In this document: one piece after another, positions 1 through 11,332 of the stretch
Layout: each line of letters opens with the position of its first letter
How positions within the stretch are numbered: the stretch's first letter is position 1
Assembly: GCA_014529385.2 (NCBI GenBank)
Contig: CM043971.1
Location: forward strand, 56,307,209 to 56,371,208
DNA length: 64,000 bases
Direction: 5' to 3'
Source: Adiantum capillus-veneris
Taxonomy: Eukaryota > Streptophyta > Polypodiopsida > Polypodiales > Pteridaceae
Made by a program: the position numbers and the translations under genes
Notes under the pieces: model-generated
What the model was told of the DNA's origin: nothing
The model's input: the letters and a program-made list of their open reading frames with translations, nothing else
Databases searched by the model: none

Positions 1-1623
1 ATGCCGCAAACCAAACTTTCCGACAAACAAATGAGGTGGGCAAATTTTCTTTCGCAATTTAATTTCCATATTGCTCACATAGCTGGTAAGCACAATCAAG
101 TTGCCGATGCACTTTCACGACGCCCAAAAGTTAATGCGGTGTCTATAGCTACTCACAATGATCTATCCTCTATGATAGATGAGTATGCTACTGACCCTGA
201 CTTTAGAGACTTAATGTCAGCCCTTGCTTTGGGAAAGAAAGAGGAACCATTCACCTTGCAGGATGGTTATCTTCTCCACGGCAATAGGCTATGTGTTACC
301 CATTCCCTTCGTGAGAAGGTTATGTATGAATCCCATGCTCCTCCATATGCAGGGCATAGAGGTATTCAACCTACTCTCCGAGGAGTAGAGACGTATTTCT
401 ATTGGCCTACCATGAAAGTGGACATACAAGAGTATGTTTCAAAATGTGTAGTATGCCAAAAGACCAAGTATGATAGAGGGAAGAAACCTGGATTACTCCA
501 GCCATTGCCTATTCCAAATTCACCATGGGAGAGTATATCCATGGATTTCATCTTTGGATTACCCAAGTCTATCCATGGGAATACAGGAATATGGACAATA
601 GTTGACAGGTTTAGCAAGCAAGCACATTTTATTCCTGTCAAAAAGACTATTAAGGCACCTCAAATGGCAACTCTCTTCATATCTCAGATTTTCAAGCACC
701 ATGGATTACCCACATCCATCGTGTCAGATAGAGATCCTAGAATGACCAGTAATTTCTGGAAAGGTCTCTTTGAAAATCTAGGAACAAGATTGAATTTCTC
801 TTCGGCCTATCACCCACAAACGGATGGCCAAAGTGAGATAGCCAATCTTACGATACTCGGTCTACTCAAGACTTATGTTACCGAAGTAGATCAACGCTCA
901 CAATGGGAAAAGTATTTACCTCTAGTAGAGTATGCCTACAATAATACTGTACATACTTCTACGGGGAAAGCACCCTTCGAGATCATAGAGGGAAGACCTA
1001 AAAGTCCCTTGCTACTCAAAGTACATGGGAAGATCTTCGCCGCCGATGAGTATAGCCGTGACCTACAAGAATCTTTTCAAAAGATTAGGGAGGCTATAGC
1101 CATCTCTCAACAAAGGAAAAAAGCTGTTGCTGATAAGCACAAAAGAGCCTTAATGTTCAAAGAAAATGATTGGGTCTTACTCAAGTTTCCTAAGGCTCGA
1201 TTAAGGCAAATGACGGGCAAAAATCCTACGGGCCATCAAAAGTATTATGCTAAACTAGCAAAAAGATACTATGGTCCTTTCCAAATCTTGAAGCCCATTA
1301 ATGAGACGGCTTATCAACTCAAGTTGCCCAACCATTGGCTTATACACAATGCCTTTCATGTACGCCTACTTAAGCCCTACAAAGGAGAGCCACCAACTGA
1401 ACCAATTATTGAAGACCCTCCCGAAGTTGAAGACCAAGAAGAGGTGCTACAACCCGAAGCTGTCCTTCGGCATGAAGACAAGGTACTACGACATGGTAAG
1501 ATAATCCGACGGTATCTTATTAAGTTCAAAAATTATCCTTTTGAAGATGCTAAATGGATGCAAGGAGTACAACTTAAGGATAGTTTGAACCTTGTCAATG
1601 CTTACAATGCTACATTAGAGTAA
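1..1623 (+). CDS. Partial pol: RNase H end, integrase, chromodomain
   Basis: An open frame of 540 codons reads from the window edge to a stop at 1621-1623. The Met at base 1 is internal: the homologous stretch in ChrB reads on from upstream RNase H. Order: RNase H tail (about residues 1-45, with ADALSRR), an H2C2 zinc-binding domain (about 110-155, ending CVVCQK), and the integrase core. The core has a first acidic residue in SMDFIFG, a second in SDRDPR, and a Glu in HPQTDGQSE. A GPF module (YYGPFQIL) follows near 420, and a chromodomain with RRYLIKFKNYPFEDAKW near 490-515. The frame is uninterrupted, so this half of ChrA is much better preserved than ChrB. The chromodomain is expected to steer integration to particular histone marks; that is family knowledge and is not visible here. 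Confidence 0.93.
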   Translation: MPQTKLSDKQMRWANFLSQFNFHIAHIAGKHNQVADALSRRPKVNAVSIATHNDLSSMIDEYATDPDFRDLMSALALGKKEEPFTLQDGYLLHGNRLCVTHSLREKVMYESHAPPYAGHRGIQPTLRGVETYFYWPTMKVDIQEYVSKCVVCQKTKYDRGKKPGLLQPLPIPNSPWESISMDFIFGLPKSIHGNTGIWTIVDRFSKQAHFIPVKKTIKAPQMATLFISQIFKHHGLPTSIVSDRDPRMTSNFWKGLFENLGTRLNFSSAYHPQTDGQSEIANLTILGLLKTYVTEVDQRSQWEKYLPLVEYAYNNTVHTSTGKAPFEIIEGRPKSPLLLKVHGKIFAADEYSRDLQESFQKIREAIAISQQRKKAVADKHKRALMFKENDWVLLKFPKARLRQMTGKNPTGHQKYYAKLAKRYYGPFQILKPINETAYQLKLPNHWLIHNAFHVRLLKPYKGEPPTEPIIEDPPEVEDQEEVLQPEAVLRHEDKVLRHGKIIRRYLIKFKNYPFEDAKWMQGVQLKDSLNLVNAYNATLE

Positions 1624-1982
1624 GCAAATGTACAACTCTCTTTTAATGACTCATGTTTTTGTCTTATAAGACTAATCCTCTTTTTAATTGTGCACAAATT
1701 TAACTAGTATGCATGCTTAGAATCATGTTTGTGATGACGACGTCTCTCAAACACCAAGTAGAATTTGTCACTGTACTTTGGGAGAATGAAATGGACTAAA
1801 GAGCAAACATGCTTGTGGCAGCTATGTCTCCCAAGCACCAAATGGATTAGTCATCCATCTTGGAAAGATGTCGTAGGGTAAAAAAGGGATCCTCTACCCG
1901 CTAAGTACGATTGACTAATGACTAAGCCTTTATCTCTTTTACCTCATAGTCGAGGACGACTATGATTTCAAGAGAGAGGTAA
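1624..1982 (+). other. ChrA 3' untranslated tail and polypurine tract
   Basis: Non-coding sequence between the pol stop and the 3' LTR. The last bases before the LTR, AAGAGAGAGG, form a purine-rich tract suited to priming plus-strand synthesis. The final ~65 bases recur almost unchanged at 16372-16436, just before an LTR of the same family. Confidence 0.75.
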
Positions 1983-3537
1983 TGTCATAAAATCTAATAT
2001 CTAACCAACCCAAATGATTTTCTCTATCTCAACACGGGGCCAATAGTAAAGGGGCCCAAATGGGAGATGGTCTATCAAGAGCAAGGCTAACCAATGGAGC
2101 ATAAGACCTTAGGGTTAGCTTCATTGAAGACCTCCAATAATGTGTGTAAAAGTCCTTTGACCTTAGGTAAGCTAGGGCTAAGCTTGAGGTGGGACCCCGG
2201 CCCAAGCTCGAGGTGTTTGTCCTGCTTGAGGTGCTTGTCGTGCTTGAGGTGTTTGTCCTGCTTGAGGTGCTTGATTAAGGTGCTTGAGGTGCTTGACTTA
2301 CTCCATGCTTGAGGTGCTTGACTTGCCGCTTGATTAAGGTGCTTGAGGTGCCTTGACATGCTTGCCTGAGATGCTTGTGGGAATACCCCCTAGTCCAAGT
2401 GCTTTGTCATGCTTGATGACTAAGGTGCTTGAGCTCCTAAAGTCAAAAGCATCCCTACAAGAGGGGGGGCGAGCCCTTTTCCTAGGGATTAGAGAGAGAA
2501 CACACACTCACACTCACAAGGGAAGCCCCAGCTTGAAGAGGCAGCAAGGACACATGTCAGGTCCCTACCCATGTTACCTTCATGTGTTGCTTGAAGCCTA
2601 TTGGCTAGGCTTCAAAGGGGTCCAATGATAAATTACTTGAATTATCTAATTGTTTTTGCATTTATCAAGTCCTCTCTCTCAAAGGGGAAAGGGGGACACT
2701 TGTCCCAAGGCTATCCCTGTTGCTTGTAATAGGCTCTGCTTGTGATTGGTTAGGCCTGGAGGGGTCCAATGAGCTTCAAGCATGAGCTACAAGGGGGGGT
2801 CGACCCAAGCAAGCTAGGGGGGTGCTTAGGGGGTATACTCACCCACACACACTCACAAGCACTCTCATGGTCTACTATGCAAAGTGCAAGAGATCCCTCT
2901 CCTTCTCCAAGTAAGTAGAGGTTGAGAGCCTACACCAACACTCTTGGCTATGGAGTGCAAATCCAACCAAGAGCCATGCTTCAATGCTTAAGCTTGCCAT
3001 CTTCTTCTTCTTCATTACTATGCTATTATGTATGCTAGCAACAAGAGTATGATAAGTGAGGAACTAATTCTTTCTCCTACGAAATGTTTCTTCTTCCTCT
3101 TCCCTACCCTCATTCCCTCCTAGCTCTCTCCACCTTCGAAGGTGTTTGAGGTCTTGGGACTGAGGCTTGGGATAGTTAAAGCTTTCTTCAAGTTTATGTT
3201 ATGTTTGTGATGCATGAAGCCTTCCATCTTCATGGCATCACCTAGGTCACAAGGAACACAAAGACTGTATTGTAACAAGTCTCTCTTTATGGGAGAAATC
3301 ATAATACAAATGCCTATTGGAGGGGGGACCGGCTCCACATAAATCCGGTCCTCAACTGTTGTCATGTTCTCTAAACTCTCTCTCTTGCAAAAGTATTGTC
3401 TATGCCAAGTTAACTAATTGCTATGATCATGTTGCTATCTTCAATTATGTCTACCCGCTATGCTCACAAAATCATTTCTTGAAAGTACTCTCATTAAATT
3501 CCGCTATTCTCAAATTGAATAGGCAAATTCCATTACA
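1983..3537 (+). repeat. ChrA 3' LTR
   Basis: About 1555 bp, starting TGTCATAAAATC and ending CCATTACA (TG...CA). Start and end agree with the LTRs of ChrB at 16437-18097 and 52443-53836. It holds an irregular minisatellite of CTTGAGGTGCTTG-type units (about 2190-2350), a short ACACTC-rich stretch and, near the 3' end, the block TTTATGGGAGAA shared by all three LTRs. Confidence 0.88.
2190..2350 (+). repeat. Minisatellite inside chromovirus LTR
   Basis: Units like TGCTTGAGGTGCTTG repeat at roughly 12-24 bp spacing. Looser versions with TTGATGACTAAGG spacers occur at the same place in the ChrB LTRs (about 16740-16900 and 52490-52710). Unit number and order differ between copies. Confidence 0.75.
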
Positions 3538-4379
3538 CTTTTCGACATTCTCAAAAAGCAATGTGCTTTTTGATATTGTTTAGAACCAAAATTGTTATTT
3601 TTAGTCACCGTATAAGTGCAAAACGACATACTGTGGAGGGTCGAGATTAATCGATATTTTTATGAGGGTTCTTTTTATAAAAGACGACACAATAAATACA
3701 CCGGAGCAATACACTAAATGTCGTGATTATATCGAGCATCATGGTGTGGTTTAGTTCATTTATGGTCACATTAGTTGTCTAGATTTCCTTTTATTGAGTA
3801 GATTTCTATAGGTAAAATTGAATGATTGTGCCAAAGTTGACTTCTAAAAGCAAAACCTTGTTTTTATCGATGAATTGATCTTTTTTCAAGATTTTAAATC
3901 TATTCTTAGCAAGAAAGGGGGTGCCCTCTTTCTGCTTGGGGCACACTCTAGTCTGTAAAAAAAAGCATATAAGAAGCAATAGACCTTAGTTTTAGGAGCC
4001 GATGGATGCATATAATAAATTGAAACCCTACGTACATATTATACGGAGGTGGTGCAAGCTCTCCATCACCATTTTCATAAGAATCTCTCTCTCATCCACG
4101 AGAAGAAGAAGAACCATCCCGCTCTAGTCTCTATTATATTCTCTTCGCTTTTCACAATGAACGAGTTTTTAGACAAAGCCGAGACTAGTGCTCCTTTTGG
4201 TAAGCCCACCCTAAGCAAATGGATATTAAAAAAGAGATTGAAAAATTTTACGTTATTAACTTTCATACATGGCAAACTAAACTCAGTTCCATTTAATAAA
4301 AAAAGGCCTTCGAAAAATCATATAAGGAGATAATGACACCAGACTGCAAACTCAAGAGAACTCTAGCGAGGTGGATCTT
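3538..4379. other. Unassigned AT-rich stretch
   Basis: No convincing gene. A 94-codon open frame (4049-4333) includes a Met at 4157 that could be a decayed copia gag start, because a copia gag motif follows at 4380, but it has no recognisable motif. The rest shows nothing I can name. Confidence 0.4.
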
Positions 4380-4680
4380 AAAAACAATAAAGCTTTAGGG
4401 ATATTTGGGGAGAATTTGTATGATATGAAAATCCATCATATCAGGGATTGTAAGACAACCCAAGAAGCTTAGGATTTTCTAGGTAGGACATTTGAGGTTA
4501 CAACTAAAGTTTATAAAATTGGTCTATTCATCCAATTTTTTGGGCTATAGCATGTCAATGCACCATAGCCTAACTTTACAAGTCTATTGGCACAGCTTGC
4601 TGATATTAACAAATAAATCGAAGGTTGTAATTCTCTACGACATTCTAATACAATCACTCACAATTGTGAGTTTTGCATAT
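4380..4680 (+). pseudogene. Copia gag (UBN2-type) remnant
   Basis: Read on the plus strand with a few stops, the translation shows a run of copia gag hallmarks: KNNKALGIFG, a KTTQEAW motif, and FTSLLAQLADINKQI. These match the UBN2-type gag of Ty1/copia elements in order and spacing. It breaks off where the LINE 3' end begins (4680). A copia integrase fragment in the same orientation lies on the far side of the LINE (15441-15830), so both may derive from one old copia copy that received the LINE. That link is inference. Confidence 0.6.
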
Positions 4681-5796
4681 TAGCACTTTACTTTCTTGAA
4701 TAATTTCTGCGAAGCTTGCCACCTCAAAACCTCCTTCAAACACACGGAGGTTCCTTGTTTTCCATAGAAAAAGTATCTGACGATTTGAGTGCTGACGAAG
4801 AGGGCAGGACTACCTGAATTCTTACCTCTAAGGAATAGGTTAGTCTTGAAAAAACTAATTTTCCATGTTCTTTGAACCCACTTTGCATATTTTCCCTGCG
4901 AGGCCTTTGATAGTTGGGCAGTCCATGAATAGGTGGGCCAGATCTTCACTAGCCATCCTGCATCCCAAGCATCGATCTGACCCAATCCCTCTCTTCTGAA
5001 TCTTCACCCCCGTCGGAAGAGCACCCCAACAAACCTTCCATAAAAAACCTTCATGTGTTGCGGAACCTTTGGCTTCCATATGTTCTCCATTGCTTGCTCC
5101 CACCTTTCCTCCGGCCATTGTTTTTTCCATAGCTTGTTAAGGGGGCTAGACCAATTCTTCTTATGCATCATTGTCTGATATATGCTTTTAGGATGTGGTT
5201 TCCAAAAGAGACTGCTTTCGGGCCATTCCAGGCATTCCAGTCAAACTCCGAATCACAAATTGGCATCACTAAATTGTCAAGCTCTTTCATCACTTTGTGG
5301 ACAAGCAAAACCTCCAAGCTATTAAATTGGTAGTACTGGGTAACCAGAAGGTCAATGGTTTTCCAACTCTTGTTGCCACTGTCCCAAAAGTGCCCAAGTC
5401 GCTTTAGACCCTTATTATTCAGTTTCCTGGCTGTCTCAATCCAATAGGCAGTTTGTGGCGGATCTACAAATTTGGAAAGCCAGGGGGACCAATGCAAAAT
5501 GGACTTCTTGAAGTATCTGGCTTCTTCCCCTCACTTTAAGACTCCTGCTGCTCTATTGCATTTTCTTATCAATTCTCCTGAGCTGCCCCCCAGTCTTAAG
5601 GTATACCCCTCCGGGGCTAACAGTTTATCATGAACCTCCACCCCTCTCCACTTTCCACCATTCGAGCCAAGTTTAGCTGCTTCTATCATATCTTTGACCA
5701 TGACAGCCCAAACTTGCTCCTGTTTAGCTAAGGAAACAACAAACTTGGTGCAACAAGATTTTGCATGGGCCACAGGGTTGATAATTTCGAGGCCTC
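4680..5796 (-). pseudogene. L1-type LINE ORF2, 3' part (zinc-binding RT tail)
   Basis: Minus-strand frames at 5531-5796, 5168-5497 and 4680-5130 read together as the C-terminal part of a plant L1 ORF2. The stretch begins at GLEIINPVAHAKSCC and later has WKVCWGALPTGVKIQKR, then a C-x2-C...H...C cluster (DRCLGCRM...AHLFMDCP) typical of the zf-RVT tail. Two frame breaks separate the pieces. It continues upstream at 13879-15440: rejoining the flanks at 5796 and 13879 restores an uninterrupted reading through the target site. No poly(A) tail is visible at the left end, where copia gag sequence directly abuts. Confidence 0.85.
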
Positions 5797-6584
5797 TGAG
5801 AGGCGGAAGTGAAAAATAGACCCGGTGGCCTCTACACCAAGACTATGCACAATGGCCTCATCATGGGGGATACACAATAGGGGCACCACCTAGCAAGATA
5901 TGCGGCTAAGACGCATACATATATACAATGAAACATGCCATGGAAAAAAATTTCAAGATCCACACCCAAATGTGGAATGGGGTGGTGAGAGAATAAGGTG
6001 AGAGGAGTGGTGAGTGAGTGAGAATGGGCTCGCTACTCGTGCATGTAGTAAGGAAGATAATGAGGTAGGGGAAACTTGCGAATATGCTCACTTCTCATAC
6101 AAAAGGTAGCGAACCCGCACACCTCAAGATGGAAGTAGCAAGATGATAGGAATATGAGAGGGAGAGAGAGTGTGTGTGTATGATGGTGAATCCGCACACC
6201 TTAACATAAGCAGAAAAAAAATGGCAAAGAACAAGCATATACCATAATCACAATGAGATGTATCCAAAGAGACACAAATTATGACACCAAGATGGAGTGT
6301 GTTGATTGCTTGCAAAAGATGAATACAATAGGTAGCGTATGGCAGGAAAATGAGAAGGGAACAAGATCGTAGGAGGCATAATGGAGAGATGGGAGTTGAT
6401 GGCGAGGAATATCATGAGTGTGTCCACCATTCTTCTTCTTGAAATTGTGCCTTCAACCCTTAATTACAAGTAGTGTGGAGGTGTGGTGCTCATCTTTTGT
6501 GCATGGTGATGGTGATGATGATGGTGTTGTGATTATGTGATTAGGGTTCATGCTACAAGCATGTAGCACAAGAGTGTGTATGGA

Positions 6585-6628
<44 letters not shown>

Positions 6629-7761
6629 CTCTCCCCCCCCCAAAGTGAGCTCTCATGGCCTCCTTATATTGGGAAGGAGGGGAGGATTTAGTAATATTTC
6701 TATTTTAGGTGAGTGTCCCACGTTGGTGACTAGGAAAATGGGGTGCATGTGATTGTGGCTCCCATCTTGTCTGCTCATTATTTAAAATACCAGAGTCAAT
6801 AGAGAGAGAAGATGAGAGAATGTGGGTAGGATGTAGAGGATAGGATATATTTACAATAGTCTAGCTTTGGCTAGACATAAGCTTATTAGGGAAAGAAGAG
6901 AGAGGTAAGAAATTTACAAGAGAGATTGTTAAAGGTGGATAGTTGTTGATGAGGATGGATCTTCCAAAAATGGTGATAGAATCACTCTAGACTTGCCAAG
7001 ACCTCATTAAAAGAGCCTTGTCTCTTGTAATCATGCTTGAAGACTTGTAGAACCATAGCCATTCTAGAGGGAAGAAAATTGGGGATGGCCTATGTCACCA
7101 TTACACGAGAAAACTAGGGTCCACTACAAAAATCATATCTCCGTGCTCATAACTCCAAAAATTCTGAAAAAAATTGAGCTAAAAGTTGAGATCACGAGCT
7201 ACATCTTTCATGTTGAACGCTCCTTCAGATTCGGGGTTCTTCTTTACTTAAAAAATTCAGCCAAATAATGTATTATTTGTGGCTGCAAAGGTCTTTTGGT
7301 GGTCCCCTTTGAGTGGACTTCTCTCTTGCCTTCAAGTGTGAGCTCCTTCATGTGTATGAAAACATGACCTAGAGTTTTGAAAAGATTGGCAATAATCTAG
7401 ATGGAGGTATTATTGAAATTTGAAAGTGGGGTTGAGGTTTGAAAATGAAAACTAGTGAATAAAATATTTGGTAGGGCGGAATAATATATATACATGAAAA
7501 ATATATTAGAAAATACTAAAATATATAACTTAATTTAGAATATATATATTTAATATTTAAGGTCAAAAGAGAGATCAACAAAGAAAGCTTACTTATTTAT
7601 GCTACATCGTGATTGATTAGCATAAGTCTTATTTATTTAATAAAGGCTAAAACGTTTGTGAAAAAGGAAGAAAAAATCTAAAGTAACTTATATAATAGGG
7701 AATATTTTGGTAAAAAGGCAAAAATATATGGGGGGTTCTCAGCATGGAAAAGATTGCCTCA
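5797..7761 (-). repeat. 3' LTR of the gag-protease element
   Basis: 1965 bp starting TGAGAGGCGGAAG and ending TTGCCTCA. The inverted-repeat tips are tgagag and cctca. It matches 11942-13878 throughout, with small indels and a longer TG microsatellite (about 6589-6628). The purine-rich tract lies just inside on the minus strand (complement of TAGCCCTCTCCCTAAG, 7763-7778), which confirms minus orientation. Confidence 0.9.
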
Positions 7762-8079
7762 TTAGCCCTCTCCCTAAGGCTAGAGGTATTCATGCCTCTA
7801 GCTCTTCTTCTGGAGCATGTTAAAATAGAGTAGGATTTCTCCTTGGTGGTTGGTAGATCCTTGTAGGGAATAATGGATCCCTTGGAAGCATAAGGCTCCC
7901 CAAAGTTCTTTTCGATGTCCACCTGGGTCCCACACTAAGCGTAAATCCATTGTATGCAATAATGCCTTCTTCATAAGATCACACTTATAATGATTCTTGA
8001 GTCCACAAGCTGCACAAGAATTAACTCTTGCATAAATGATAGAAGGTATGGAAAGAACTTGATTATTCCTTGAAAGTAT
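7762..8079 (-). other. 3' leader-proximal tail of the gag-protease element
   Basis: Non-coding stretch between the acidic ORF and the LTR, containing the polypurine tract next to 7761. Nothing else recognised. Confidence 0.6.
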
Positions 8080-8784
8080 TCAAAAGCGGCACCATGCATG
8101 GCTTCCTCGTCCAGACACATAGCCTAAAGGGAGTAAGAAGCCATAATCCTCATATCTTGCTTGTTGTCCTTCTTGATGCCAAATTGATAGACACCTGTTG
8201 CCCACATGGATAGATTGCATGGTTGATGCCTGTTGCACAAGAGAGCCCACCATGTACAAAAGATAAACTGCAAACCACATTTTGAAAAATGACTCCATGT
8301 TACCACTAGTATGCAAAACCATTCTTCCTTGATGGGTGTGTCCTAGATTGATTCCACTGGTTGTTGATGTCAATCCTTCCACTCTTGTCGCAACCCAACT
8401 TAAAGAGATTTCCAAATTAATGTTACACACAATGTTCACAATTAGAAAGAAAAACCTAAAGTTCCAGTAGACCTCAATTGCATTTCTCTGCATGAGTCTT
8501 TCTCTAGAAAGGACTTTCCAAGTGGTCGTCAATATAACTTTTGGTCGTCTTCCACCAATCTCGTGCCATAGGGGTAGTTGAAGTGTCTTCACCACTTTCA
8601 CCTGTGGTTGCAAATTTGAAGGGTCCACCTTGTTGTGGTTGAATGTGAGGCCCATTACCTCAATGGAGCTATCACTTCCTTCACTCCCTGTTGACTCCTC
8701 CTCTGAAGTGGTTGAAGAGTCACCACTAGAAAACTCATCCATAGAGGTTTCTAGATCCATGTCGCATTGCCGACCTTTCTTCAT
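8080..8784 (-). CDS. Acidic Ser-rich ORF downstream of protease, unknown
   Basis: 234 codons. It lies in the same frame as the protease ORF, separated by one stop and one codon, so it may be the broken end of one gag-pol-like protein. Residues about 10-45 are very rich in Ser, Glu and Asp (for example FSSGDSSTTSEEES). The middle has hydrophobic runs (FRFFFLIVNIV near 110, MWFAVYLLYMVGSLV near 170) that could be membrane segments or chance. The position matches the acidic linker found between protease and RT in TatA (27046-27354), so this may mark where a lost polymerase region began. No function assigned. Confidence 0.5.
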   Translation of the reverse strand: MKKGRQCDMDLETSMDEFSSGDSSTTSEEESTGSEGSDSSIEVMGLTFNHNKVDPSNLQPQVKVVKTLQLPLWHEIGGRRPKVILTTTWKVLSRERLMQRNAIEVYWNFRFFFLIVNIVCNINLEISLSWVATRVEGLTSTTSGINLGHTHQGRMVLHTSGNMESFFKMWFAVYLLYMVGSLVQQASTMQSIHVGNRCLSIWHQEGQQARYEDYGFLLPLGYVSGRGSHAWCRF

Positions 8785-8787
8785 GTC

Positions 8788-9467
8788 TTAAAGTATTGGC
8801 CTCCCTTTTGCATCCTTCATCTGGATTATGCCGGTGTCCCAGTCCTGCTTAGCTCTCATAGCCATAAGCCAAGGCCTCCCTAGAATGATAGGATAGCCCT
8901 CCCCTTTGTGTGGCATGACAAAGACGTCCACATCTACCTCGGTGTTGAATGCCTTTATCCCAACTGCATTTATAACACCAACACATTCAACTTTTAAATT
9001 ATTTGCCATTTTGGCTCGGCATGATGCCAGCCGACTCACCTCTAAACCCAAACGGTGCATCATTTTTTCACTCATGACGCGTATTTGTGCGCCACCATCG
9101 ATGTAGATATTGGAGATGTGTTGCGCTTTGATGTAAGCATCCATCACTGGTAGTATGTCATCTAGATTCCTCCCAGAGATAGCCCCAGCTATCTTTGGCT
9201 TTGGTCGTCTAGTGCTAACTATCTTTGTCCATTGTCTCCTCACCCTAGGTGCTAGGTGGAGTAACTGGGGCCAGGTGATTTTTGGGCCCTGCACAGAAAC
9301 ATCTTGAACAAAATCATATGGTTTAGAACATTCACCCAAAGAGAAATCTACAATGTCAATTTTACGTCGTGACTTGGACAGTTTTTTGCTAGATTCTCTT
9401 TTAGTCTTGATCTTTTCTTCCTTTTGGGAAGATTCACCATGCCTAGAGCGTTTTACCCCTATGGCAT
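8788..9467 (-). pseudogene. Retropepsin-like protease domain
   Basis: The 183-codon ORF at 8788-9339, extendable upstream to about 9467 in the same frame, carries an aspartic protease fold signature. This is IYIDGGAQIRVMS (Asp-Gly-Gly-Ala at the active site) followed about 85 residues later by IILGRPWLMAM. The DGG active site in place of DTG/DSG is usual in Tat-related Ty3 elements and also occurs in protease 1 of TatA. The upstream part is basic (SQKEEKIKTKRESSKK). It is out of frame with gag, so a frameshift lies near 9470. Confidence 0.75.
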
Positions 9468-10550
9468 CTACTCCTTAAACTTGGTCTTACCTTTTGCTAC
9501 TCCCTTGATATCCTCCTCCACTTTCTCCTTTCTTTTACCTTCAAGACTGATGACGCTTATTGTTTGATTGCCAACTAGTGGTGGGGGTAAGGGTGGAATG
9601 AGAGGTTGTGGTGGTGATGGTGGTTGTGGTTGAATGGGTGGTTGTAGGATTTGCACAGGTGGTGCTTGTTGTGGTGCCCTCGGTGGTGGTGGTCTTGCTC
9701 TCGGTGGTGAAACCTGGTTTTCCCTTGCTCCTCTGTTGAAATTCTGCCTCCTTGGGTGTGGACAGTAGTACATGCCATGACCATCCTCCCCACAATTGTA
9801 GCAGTGGTATTCTTGGTTTTGCCTTCGGTGTCCTCTTCCTTGCTCTTGGTTGCGATTGTGTGCATGCCCTTGTTGTATCAAATGGACTGAGAGACTCTCA
9901 AGTTGATTGGTGATTCTATTGAGCAGGTCTTGCTGATCTTCAATTGGTTCTTGTGGTTGAATCCTCTGGGCGGCTGTTGTAGGTGGTGCTAGAGGTGGTC
10001 GGGTCCTAACGGATTCCTCTTCATCGATATTCTTGGCTTGTAGGCGCAACTTCTTGTCTTTAAGGCGGGCCACTTCAACTGCTGGCTCATACGTAGTAGG
10101 AAACCTTCCCTTCACCTTCTCTTTAAGAGTTGGCCATAACCCAGCCACAAACCGATCCTTCTTTAGGAAATTAGGTGCCCCCTCATCCTCTCTTAGCGAT
10201 GCAACCCATCGCCCCCATAAATCTACAAACTTTGACTCATATGATGCGTATTCCAGCATACTGCCCTGCTTCAACTCTGTCAACAATTGCCATAGCTTCT
10301 CTGATGTTGTGCCCTCTCCAAAACGCTTGACAAAGGCTGCTCTTAATAAGTCCCACCGTTCCTTGGTTTCTTGTGCCAAGGCATTGTACCATGATCTTGC
10401 CTCCACCTTCATTAGAAGTGGGAAGATGCGCAAGCGCGAAGCATCATCATCTCTTGCAGAGATGACACATGCTATTTCCAAGTTGTCTAGAAAGTCTGCA
10501 ACATCCTCACCCACCTAACCAGTAAAGGTTGGAAATGCTACACTTACCAT
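9468..10550 (-). pseudogene. Gag with one CCHC zinc knuckle
   Basis: The ATG at 10548-10550 begins VSVAFPTFTG, then an in-frame stop (10515-10517) precedes the 348-codon open part. The capsid-like retrotransposon gag domain spans roughly the first 170 residues (KVEARSWYNAL, AFVKRFGEGT, DRFVAGLWPTLK). The zinc knuckle is CYNCGEDGHGMYYC, followed by a Pro-rich stretch (PPRARPPPPRAP). One premature stop and a probable frameshift at the end make it a pseudogene. Confidence 0.85.
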
Positions 10551-10865
10551 TGTGAGAGTGAGAAAATTAACTCGACTTAGAAATCCTTAAAAAAAAAAAG
10601 AAGAGATTCAATACATGGGTGCTCAGTAGATGGAAAACATACTATACAAGGATGAAAATAACTACATCAAAAGACACTTCATGATTAGTCATAGGGAGGA
10701 TAAAGGGTAGAGAAGAGGTGTTTATCTCTTGCAGTCGTTCTCTACCAAACATGGTTGTAATGATCTGCTGATAAAACATCTTGCGGTCCAAGATTACTTT
10801 GATTGATTGAATTCGTTGTGGTGCATAAGTTTGGTTCCTTGCAAAAGGCTGATGCACTGGGTCCA

Positions 10866-11330
10866 TCACATGATAATTCGGAAAGGCTCTCTCCTTCGTG
10901 GTGGAAGGTTATAGTCGGAGGTGTAGAGCTCTTGGTAGTCGAGGTCAAATTTATAGTACCACAGGACAAGGTTGTCTTCGTCTTCTAGCTCTAGGACCGT
11001 CCCTCTAGCAAGCTCTTGGAAAAGCTTGAACTCTCTCTCTTTGAGCAACTTCACTTTCCTGCAAGATAGAGTGCCATCTAGTGTATACACAGGTGTGATG
11101 AGGTAGGTGGTGAGTCTTACCACTTGTATTAATCCAAGTTGGATGGATACATAGCAAGCTGTAAAGTCATCATCATAGCCTTGATTCACAAGCAACACCC
11201 CTTGAAGGTGGAGGGTCTTGTCTTTCCGCCAAGCAAAACCAGTGTCAAAGACCTTGTCGATGACAAGCTCCGCCACTTCACTCGGTAGACGACGTAGAAT
11301 CCATGCTGCTGTTTCTAGTTCCTGGCTCAT
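10866..11330 (-). CDS. Unknown ORF upstream of gag
   Basis: 154 codons between the primer site and gag, on the coding strand of the gag-protease element. It starts MSQELETAAWILRRLPSE and ends in a basic tail (NLPPRRREPFRIIM). I recognise no domain. Ogre-type Tat elements carry an extra ORF before gag, so a similar leader ORF is possible here; homology to it is not shown. Confidence 0.45.
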   Translation of the reverse strand: MSQELETAAWILRRLPSEVAELVIDKVFDTGFAWRKDKTLHLQGVLLVNQGYDDDFTACYVSIQLGLIQVVRLTTYLITPVYTLDGTLSCRKVKLLKEREFKLFQELARGTVLELEDEDNLVLWYYKFDLDYQELYTSDYNLPPRRREPFRIIM

Positions 11331-11332
11331 GA

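Larger units (their letters stand above)
1..3537 (+). mobile_element. Chromovirus ChrA, 3' part (Ty3 LTR retrotransposon)
   Basis: The window opens inside the RNase H region of a Ty3-type element. It continues through integrase, a chromodomain, an untranslated tail, a purine-rich tract and a full 3' LTR. The 5' part lies outside the window, so LTR age and target duplication cannot be assessed. The element is related to ChrB (16437-53836): LTRs, LTR-proximal tail and the RNase H junction region align by eye. A C-terminal chromodomain together with a GPF module places it among the chromoviruses; I do not assign a sub-lineage. Confidence 0.93.

Noticed and set aside
2190-2350. Regular short repeats as a possible CRISPR array
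   Set aside because: Units are 12-24 bp with no unique spacers and lie inside a plant LTR.
8080-8784. Envelope-like protein because of hydrophobic runs
   Set aside because: It directly continues the protease frame and has no signal peptide or fusion-protein layout; a decayed linker is simpler.
10033-10518. 161-codon plus-strand frame
   Set aside because: Antisense shadow of gag of the gag-protease element, which has clear capsid motifs on the minus strand.
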